Assembly (NCBI GenBank): GCA_046261635.1
Contig: JBHEOL010000340.1
Coordinates: forward strand, 1-11,322
Source of the DNA: JBHEPS01 sp046261635
Lineage (GTDB): Bacteria > Acidobacteriota > Thermoanaerobaculia > Gp7-AA8
Direction of reading: 5' to 3'
Length of the DNA stretch: 11,322 nt
In this document: piece by piece, positions 7,163-11,322 of the stretch
Position numbering within the stretch: the stretch's first letter is position 1
How the letters are laid out: each line of letters starts with the position of its first letter
Notes under the pieces: model-generated
Database searches by the model: none
The model's input: the letters and a program-made list of their open reading frames with translations, nothing else
What the model was told of the DNA's origin: nothing
Made by a program: the position numbers and the translations under genes

Positions 7163-9004
7163 TCATCCTGTGTGCTCCCTCAGCGAGGGGATGGAGAAAA
7201 CGAGCCACACGAGAGCGGCGCCTGTCAGCGAACCCACCCGCAGTGCGAGGCGGAGCATCTCGGCAGAAGGCCCGAGTGGAGCCGCCCGCCCGACGAGAAT
7301 GGCGGAGGAGATGAAAACGAGGAAAACCAGCAGCACGAGAAGCCCCGACAGCACGGCTCCCTCGTAGATCCGTGCCGAGCCCGGGAGGAGTACCGCCAGG
7401 ATCCGCCTCGTCCGCAGCGTCCGCGACTGGAAATCCTGGACCTCGTCGAGCTTTTTCCGCTTGGTGTCTTGAGACACACCGTCTCTCTTCAGGTAGATGT
7501 GAATGCACTGAGTGCAATAGGTCGCCGATTCCCGCGCGGACTTGCAGCGCGAACAGAATGTGCGGCCGCACTTGATGCACGAGCCGGCGACCCCGGATCT
7601 CCGCCGTCCCCACGCCATCAGGAACGCCAGGATCAGCGCGATGACGGCACCCGCCGTCAGGACGTTGCGGATCGACCGCTGCGGATCGAACCACGCATAC
7701 GTTCCGAACACTTCCGGGGCAGCGCCCGTACGCGCCAGATTCTCGGCGGCGTCCCACGCGTCCGCGATCGGCAGCTCGTAATTCGCGACCTTCTGAACCG
7801 GAGGCTTGCGGGTGAGCTCGTTCACGACCGACCGGCTCCGCTCCTTCGCGAGCTCGAGCTGACGCCCCTGCTCGTCGTACCGGTTCATCTGAGCCGCCGC
7901 CACGGAGTGATTGAACGGGGCGATCGCCATCCGCGAATCGAGCTTTCCGGCACGCTCGTAGCGGCTGATCGCCGCCGTGAAGTCGTTGTTGAGGAAATGG
8001 AGATTTCCGATGTTCAGGTGTGCTCCGGCCATATCCTCGTCGAGCTGCACCGCCCGGCGGTAATGCACCAGAGCTTCGATGTCGGAGCCCTGCTGAAAGT
8101 AGAGATTCCCGACCAGCAGGTGCAGCAGCGGTTCCTCGGGCAGCGCTTCGAGCAGCGCCTGCATCCCTTCCAGAGCTCCCTCGTCGTACGCGTCGTTCAG
8201 GTCCGCTACGGCCGCGCGGACCACCGGATTCTGAAGGCCTGCCATTCTCGCCGCCGCGTAATCGATCAGAAGGGGAGTGAGCGCGACCGCGATCAGCAGA
8301 ACCATGATCGCCGCCCTCTCCCGGACATTGCCGTACGCGAACATCAGGGCCAGCCACCAGAGGACCAGCCAGACTGGCCCCAGCCAGAGAAAGACGGGAA
8401 GGAAGAGAAGCGAGAATGCGAGGACGCTCGTCGCACCGGCGGAGAGCGTTCCGCCCAGCATTTCGCGAAAATCGTGGGTCGCCGCCCGGCCGTAGCGGAT
8501 CAGCAGCGTGACCGCCATTGCAGCCGCAGCCAGGATGATCGCCAGGCAGAGGATCAGCAGGAAATCCATCCTCGCCAGCGTGCTGGAAGTGTAATCCGCC
8601 AGCAGCTTCATGATTCCGGTGAAGACCGAACGGATCGCGCCGCCCCAGTCTTCGCGGTTGTGGGCCAGATCCGCAGCCGCGAAAGGTACCGCGGGCGAGA
8701 CCGGATCGAGCCGTGCGGCTGCGGCCATCGACCATTCGGCCAGCTCGGCGTTTCCCTCCCGATGCGCCTGTTCGGCCAGGCCCGCTGCGGACCGGGCCAG
8801 CAGCGGATACCGGACCAGGTCGATCTGGCTTCCGCGCTCGAGCAGTTCGCTCAGCTGCGCGTTCGCTTCTGCAAAGTCGCCGCTGTCCGCCGCCGCGTTC
8901 GCGCGCGACCACAGCTCTCCCGCGGGAAGCTCGACGCCGGCAAGGGGAAACGATCCCGCCAGAATCAGCAGCAGAAACGCGGCTGCGACAGCGCGTGCAC
9001 CCAT
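7163..9004 (-). CDS. Membrane TPR protein with C-terminal zinc-ribbon motif
   Basis: 613-residue protein that I cannot assign to a named family. It has a signal peptide or N-terminal anchor (AVAAAFLLLILAGSFPLAG, 5-23), a helical TPR-like region (~28-130), membrane segments at ~147-170, ~192-225 and ~232-249, then clear TPRs (~292-375, including LLHLLVGNLYFQQGSDIEAL and AHLNIGNLHFLNNDFTAA). A further membrane helix (~448-465) precedes six cysteines in the pattern C-x2-C-x4-C-x2-C-x9-C-x2-C (C476, C479, C484, C487, C497, C500), typical of zinc binding. Two last membrane helices (~550-572, ~592-606) end the protein. The architecture suggests a membrane scaffold with a TPR protein-binding surface. 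Its ATG at 9004 directly abuts the TGA of the DUF1844 gene (TGAATG) with AGAGGA upstream, so the two are probably translationally coupled. Confidence 0.8.
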   Translation of the reverse strand: MGARAVAAAFLLLILAGSFPLAGVELPAGELWSRANAAADSGDFAEANAQLSELLERGSQIDLVRYPLLARSAAGLAEQAHREGNAELAEWSMAAAARLDPVSPAVPFAAADLAHNREDWGGAIRSVFTGIMKLLADYTSSTLARMDFLLILCLAIILAAAAMAVTLLIRYGRAATHDFREMLGGTLSAGATSVLAFSLLFLPVFLWLGPVWLVLWWLALMFAYGNVRERAAIMVLLIAVALTPLLIDYAAARMAGLQNPVVRAAVADLNDAYDEGALEGMQALLEALPEEPLLHLLVGNLYFQQGSDIEALVHYRRAVQLDEDMAGAHLNIGNLHFLNNDFTAAISRYERAGKLDSRMAIAPFNHSVAAAQMNRYDEQGRQLELAKERSRSVVNELTRKPPVQKVANYELPIADAWDAAENLARTGAAPEVFGTYAWFDPQRSIRNVLTAGAVIALILAFLMAWGRRRSGVAGSCIKCGRTFCSRCKSARESATYCTQCIHIYLKRDGVSQDTKRKKLDEVQDFQSRTLRTRRILAVLLPGSARIYEGAVLSGLLVLLVFLVFISSAILVGRAAPLGPSAEMLRLALRVGSLTGAALVWLVFSIPSLREHTG

Positions 9005-9430
9005 TCAGATCCTCTTGGTTCTCTGCACGTACGCCAGCTTCAGCGCTCCCCTCCGCGCTTCGAGAAACTCGTTCTCTCCCGGCGTGAGGTTGCCAGCCGT
9101 CTTCTCGGCGAGCATGTCGATGAGCTCGATGATTGAACGCGCCCCTTCAGGCTGCTGCGTCTGGAGCGCCACCGAGGCTTGATAGACCAGCAGCTCGACC
9201 AGGCTCATGAAAAGGCTCTCGGACTCCGGCTCCGCGTCGGGCCGCAGCTTCGCCCCGGCCTGCTTCGATGGGGGAGGCGGCTCGGGTGGTTTCGGCGGCT
9301 CGGGACGCGGCGCATTCGGATCGCTCGGCTTGACGCTTTCCCGGAACTCTTCGCGGATGTCTCCCTCCGCGGTGAACAGGCGCCTGTCGGTCACCTTGAT
9401 GGACTGGGCTGGTTTCTTCTCCTCCGGCAA
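9005..9430 (-). CDS. DUF1844 domain protein
   Basis: About 141 residues if the proposed TTG start at 9430 is right. The N-terminus carries IKVTDRRLFTAEGDIREE (11-28), which precedes DUF1844 in many proteins. A proline-rich, probably disordered linker (~39-56, PRPEPPKPPEPPPPSK) follows, then the helical DUF1844 domain (~72-137: LFMSLVELLVYQASVALQ, ARSIIELIDMLAEKTAGNLT, LKLAYVQ). Its function is unknown. The open frame extends to an ATG at 9562, but that would add 44 residues (including a GRSRGGG stretch) unlike the family, and would include the promoter region. TTG at 9430 has GGGGGAGG seven bases upstream and is preferred. First gene of the operon with the TPR/zinc-ribbon and DUF4388 proteins. 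Confidence 0.8.
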   Translation of the reverse strand: MPEEKKPAQSIKVTDRRLFTAEGDIREEFRESVKPSDPNAPRPEPPKPPEPPPPSKQAGAKLRPDAEPESESLFMSLVELLVYQASVALQTQQPEGARSIIELIDMLAEKTAGNLTPGENEFLEARRGALKLAYVQRTKRI

Positions 9431-9437
9431 AATCCGA

Positions 9438-9445
9438 CCTCCCCC
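9438..9445 (-). promoter_or_regulatory. Ribosome binding site deciding the TTG start of the DUF1844 gene
   Basis: GGGGGAGG on the minus strand lies seven bases upstream of TTG (9430-9428). No ATG or GTG is available at this distance, and the next codon upstream of TTG is ATT. This fits translation starting at the conserved PEEKK...IKVTDRRLFT segment. Confidence 0.6.
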
Positions 9446-9489
9446 GCGCGACCGGCCGTGAATCTCTTTAGCTTTCAATAAGTTGGCGA

Positions 9490-9519
9490 ATCTTACCACC
9501 CGGTTCCGCACGGTGGCAA
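9490..9519 (-). promoter_or_regulatory. Candidate sigma70 promoter of the DUF1844-TPR-DUF4388 operon
   Basis: Minus-strand TTGCCA (9519-9514) and TAAGAT (9495-9490) are separated by 18 bp, both close to consensus. The -10 lies 59 bp upstream of the TTG start. The following leader (around 9466-9489) is AT-richer than its surroundings. No other good promoter is seen in this gap. Confidence 0.5.
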
Positions 9520-9563
9520 CGACTTGCGGGAAGAATAACGGAGTTGGGGCGGCCCGCGCCACC

Positions 9564-9595
9564 GGGGGGGGGGAGGGTGAGACCCCGGAACGGGG
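9564..9595. repeat. Homopolymeric G10 tract and small GC hairpin upstream of the operon promoter
   Basis: Ten consecutive G (9564-9573) are followed by A and GGG. Next to this, CCCCG-GAA-CGGGG (9583-9595) is a perfect 5-bp hairpin. The tract begins ~45 bp upstream of the proposed -35 and lies between the glycosyltransferase 3' end and the operon. Long G-tracts can vary in length by slippage; whether this one does is unknown. Confidence 0.6.
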
Positions 9596-9666
9596 AGGAC
9601 GCTCCGGACGAGCAGGATGACGCGACGAATCGGACGGCCGGGACGGATAAGAGTAGGAATGGCAGC

Positions 9667-9713
9667 GCGATAGGTCCGGCGAAGGTTCCCTTTGGTTCGA
9701 TCCGTCCTATCGC
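9667..9713 (-). terminator. Inverted repeat spanning the glycosyltransferase stop codon (weak terminator candidate)
   Basis: GCGATAGG (9667-9674) and CCTATCGC (9706-9713) are perfect 8-bp inverted repeats separated by 31 bases; the TAG stop of the glycosyltransferase is inside the right arm. A minor inner stem AAGG/CCTT is possible in the loop. No T-run follows on the minus strand, so factor-independent termination is unproven. Confidence 0.3.
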
Positions 9714-10831
9714 TCCGGCCGATCCACGATCTCCCGGTAGAGCGCCTCCAGCCGGTCGAGCCGGTACTTTCGTGAGAATCCGGCCCGCACGTGCTCCATC
9801 CCGCGCAGGGCGGCCGCGGCGCGCGCCTGGGGTTTCTCGAGGATCTCGAGCATCGCGCGGGTGAGCGCGGCTTCGTCTTTTCGGGGGATCAGCCAGCCGA
9901 GCTCCGCGCTCGAGAGGAGCTCGTCGTTTCCCCCGGCATCGGTGGCGATCACCGGCTTGCGCAGAGCCATCCCTTCGCGGACCGTTCCCGTGATCCCGGT
10001 CCCGGCCCACGACGCGTCGACGACGCAATCCGCGGCGGCCAGGACCCGCGCCATGTCCGAACGGTACTCGACCGGGATCACGGCCTTGCCGACACCCTTC
10101 TCCTCGGAGTAACGGATCACCTCCTCCCGCTGCGCGGCGTCGCGGTAGGCGATCAGCATCAGACGGGCGTGCGGATGCTTTCGGTGAACGTGAACGAAGG
10201 CGTCGGTGAGCTCACGCCATCCCTTCCATGTGCGCACGCCGACCTGAGCGAACAGAAACGCCTCGGGGGAGATGTTCCGCTCGCCCCTGAAATCATGCCT
10301 CTCCCACCGGTCCGGATTGAACACGTCCGTGTCGGTCCCGGCGTAGACGACGATGACCTTGCCCGGCTCGATTCGGCCGCTCTCGATCACGACGCGCCGG
10401 ATGTTCTCGCAAACGCAGACGATCCGGTCGACGCGGCTGGTGCGGTATTTCGGGCGGTTCCAGACGGTGAGGGGGAATGACACTCCGCGGTTGACGATGA
10501 AAGCAGGAACCCCGGATCTCCAGGTGGCGGCGAGCGCGAGGGTGTGGGGTCTCCCCTTGTGGACGTGGATGACGTCCGTTCCCGTCCGCCTCACGAGTGA
10601 GCCGATGGCGCGAATCGAGCCGACATCGAGCTCGCTGCTCAGAGCCAGCGGGAAGTAATCGATCCCGGCCGCCTCGCACCGCTCCCGCATCTCCGCCCCT
10701 TCGCGCGTGATGACCGAGACCGCATGTCCGCGCTCGCGCATCCCCGCCGCTGCCTGGAACATCTGATGAACCGAACCCGTGTTGAACGAGTTCTTGTCGA
10801 GGATCTGGAGAATGCGGAGCGGACGGGGCAC
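9707..10831 (-). CDS. GT4-like glycosyltransferase
   Basis: 374-residue retaining glycosyltransferase of the GT-B fold, family GT4-like, likely transferring a sugar from a nucleotide-sugar donor during surface polysaccharide or glycolipid synthesis. The N-terminal acceptor domain opens PRPLRILQILDKNSFNTGS with the usual glycine-containing loop, then HVHKGRPHTLALA (89-101). The donor domain has VVYAGTDTDVFNP (161-173), the GVRTWKG segment (198-204) and TGTVREGMALRKPVIATDAGGNDEL (281-305). In the EX7E motif the second Glu is E286, but the position of the first is Thr278, as in some GT4 subgroups with a GTGITGT segment. The start is GTG at 10831; no good Shine-Dalgarno precedes it, so the exact start is uncertain. 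The sugar and acceptor cannot be deduced. Confidence 0.87.
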   Translation of the reverse strand: MPRPLRILQILDKNSFNTGSVHQMFQAAAGMRERGHAVSVITREGAEMRERCEAAGIDYFPLALSSELDVGSIRAIGSLVRRTGTDVIHVHKGRPHTLALAATWRSGVPAFIVNRGVSFPLTVWNRPKYRTSRVDRIVCVCENIRRVVIESGRIEPGKVIVVYAGTDTDVFNPDRWERHDFRGERNISPEAFLFAQVGVRTWKGWRELTDAFVHVHRKHPHARLMLIAYRDAAQREEVIRYSEEKGVGKAVIPVEYRSDMARVLAAADCVVDASWAGTGITGTVREGMALRKPVIATDAGGNDELLSSAELGWLIPRKDEAALTRAMLEILEKPQARAAAALRGMEHVRAGFSRKYRLDRLEALYREIVDRPER

Positions 10832-10846
10832 GGGGAGAAGAATAGA

Positions 10847-10876
10847 GGGACTGGGGGCTGGGGGCTAGGGGCTGGG
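10847..10876 (+). repeat. Heptamer tandem array GGGGCTG (x4, degenerate), G-quadruplex candidate
   Basis: Four consecutive 7-bp units read GGGACTG, GGGGCTG, GGGGCTA and GGGGCTG, followed by GG. The four G-runs separated by 2-4 bases satisfy the usual quadruplex pattern on the plus strand, which is the template strand for the glycosyltransferase. The array starts 16 bp upstream of the proposed GTG start. Confidence 0.85.
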
Positions 10877-10881
10877 AAAGT

Positions 10882-10916
10882 CAGAAGGCAGAAGGCAGAA
10901 GGCAGAAGGCAGAAGG
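10882..10916 (+). repeat. Heptamer tandem array CAGAAGG, five perfect copies
   Basis: Five identical 7-bp copies of CAGAAGG run without interruption and end in CAAG. The array lies 5 bp after the GGGGCTG array and has the same period. Tandem heptamers (STRR) of this general type are known from cyanobacteria and are seen in other bacteria; copy number may vary between strains. Confidence 0.92.
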
Positions 10917-10989
10917 CAAGTCAAAGGCAGGTAATCATCTCGGTTTTCTTGCTGACTCAGTTCTTGCTTTTGCCCGTCATCCTGAGAGG

Positions 10990-11199
10990 CTTTCACAGCC
11001 TCTGAGGGAGCGCCGGAGCGATGTCGCATCCGGCCGAACCGCGAGCGCGACCGAAGGACCTCAAAGTGGCAGGATCCTGCCACTTGCCCGTCCCCCGCAC
11101 CGGCCAACGCGATCCTCGCATTCGGAGATCCTTCGTCGGCGCGCAGGTTTTCGAATGAGCACGCTCGTTCTGCGCGCGCTCCCTCAGAGGCTGTGAAAG
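10990..11199. repeat. 210-bp inverted duplication: two opposed copies of a ~73-75-bp structured repeat unit
   Basis: The left arm 10990-11013 and right arm 11176-11199 are perfect 24-bp inverted repeats (left arm begins CTTTCACAGCCTCTGAGG). Each is followed inward by exactly 31 bases containing a hairpin, and then by a box GCGCG...GAAGGAyCTC (11045-11062 left; 11125-11144 on the minus strand right). The units therefore run 10990-11062 and 11199-11125. The left unit is also preceded by CCTGAGAGGC, which folds with its arm (GAGAGGC/GCCTCT core, loop TTTCACA). No transposase or target duplication is visible, so MITE-like or extragenic palindromic repeat are both possible. Confidence 0.85.
11064..11085. 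repeat. 22-bp perfect palindrome in the centre of the inverted duplication
   Basis: The sequence is AAGTGGCAGGA followed by its exact reverse complement, with GGATCC in the middle and no loop. It starts two bases after the left repeat unit and has no partner next to the right unit. It could be a protein-binding site for a symmetric dimer, a recombination or insertion junction, or simply part of the repeat family. Confidence 0.85.
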
Positions 11200-11218
11200 A
11201 AACCAGAGGGGCCGCGTT

Positions 11219-11253
11219 GCCCGCAACCCGAAGGGCTGGTGGAGGTTGCGGGC
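11219..11253. other. Perfect 10-bp stem with 15-base loop beside the repeat element
   Basis: GCCCGCAACC (11219-11228) pairs with GGTTGCGGGC (11244-11253). With G-U pairs in RNA the stem can extend three more positions outward to 11216 and 11256. No T-run follows on either side, so termination is not supported. Confidence 0.6.
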
Positions 11254-11322
11254 GATCTCCGCGTCGCTCGTCGTCAACGATGCCACCGCATCGCCTCCTC
11301 CTCGCTCCTTGATCTCGCCTCG

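Larger units (their letters stand above)
10832..11322. other. 491-bp intergenic region without a convincing gene, rich in repeats
   Basis: No frame on either strand shows a recognisable domain, a good start with Shine-Dalgarno or family-like composition. The region instead contains two heptamer arrays, a 15-bp-period direct repeat TTCTTGCT (10946-10953 and 10961-10968), an AT-richer patch (~10921-10975), a 210-bp inverted duplication, a 22-bp palindrome, a long hairpin at 11219-11253 and a small one, CGATGC-CACC-GCATCG, at 11278-11293. I see no tRNA, CRISPR or insertion-sequence gene here. Confidence 0.65.

Noticed and set aside
5602..9136. Two long plus-strand frames (5602-7314 and 7106-9136) opposite the DUF4388 and TPR genes
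   Set aside because: The minus-strand products have recognisable domains, membrane helices and coupled starts; the plus frames are charged low-complexity shadows.
9691..9706. tRNA-like T-loop (GGTTCGATCC)
   Set aside because: The flanking bases do not form a T-stem, and no acceptor stem or anticodon arm can be built around it.
10847..10916. CRISPR array
   Set aside because: The units are 7 bp, directly adjacent and without spacers, and no cas gene is present.
10919..10924. TTGACT as a -35 of the glycosyltransferase promoter
   Set aside because: At normal spacing the CAGAAGG array occupies the -10 position and offers no TATAAT-like hexamer.
10993..11286. Possible 97-residue minus-strand protein at the window end
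   Set aside because: It runs through both repeat units, the palindrome and the hairpin, and has no domain or clear ribosome binding site; it is most likely a spurious frame in repeat DNA.

Overview
The window is high-GC bacterial DNA with densely packed genes, NTG starts (two GTG and probably one TTG) and clear Shine-Dalgarno sequences. The combination of a DUF4388/PATAN protein, a DUF1844 protein, a two-subunit class I fumarase and heptanucleotide tandem repeats suggests an Acidobacteriota-like or myxobacteria-like organism. That placement is an inference from gene families recalled from memory and is not proven by this sequence.

Layout. Positions 1-1883 (minus) hold the first ~627 residues of the disaggregase ClpB, cut by the window edge. 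A 180-bp divergent intergenic region (1884-2063) separates it from a plus-strand run: the alpha and beta subunits of a class I [4Fe-4S] fumarase (2064-2978, 3087-3659), an aspartase/fumarase-superfamily lyase that looks most like aspartate ammonia-lyase (3741-5333), and an RNA 2',3'-cyclic phosphodiesterase of the ThpR/LigT family (5339-5896). The first three genes all handle fumarate (malate <-> fumarate <-> aspartate + ammonia), so this is a small fumarate/aspartate node. ThpR is attached by tight spacing only.

A convergent minus-strand operon follows, read from right to left: a DUF1844 protein (9005-9430), a membrane TPR/zinc-ribbon protein (7163-9004, starting directly at the DUF1844 stop) and a DUF4388 protein with a transmembrane helix and a pseudopilin-like C-terminus (5881-7149). 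It has a plausible sigma70 promoter and ends 16 bp inside the 3' end of thpR. Upstream of it, also on the minus strand, is a GT4-like glycosyltransferase (9707-10831).

The last ~490 bp (10832-11322) have no convincing gene but are rich in structure: two adjacent 7-bp tandem arrays (one a G-quadruplex candidate), a 210-bp inverted duplication of a ~73-75-bp unit whose internal hairpin shows paired differences between the two copies, a 22-bp perfect palindrome and a long hairpin. This looks like a nest of dispersed intergenic repeats and is the least explained part of the window. Within genes, the most unusual observations are an in-frame ~45-residue insertion beside the active site of the aspartase-like enzyme with a Gly-to-Trp change in a conserved loop, and the uncharacterised three-gene DUF1844-TPR-DUF4388 operon. 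I did not find a defence system, prophage, insertion sequence or CRISPR array.
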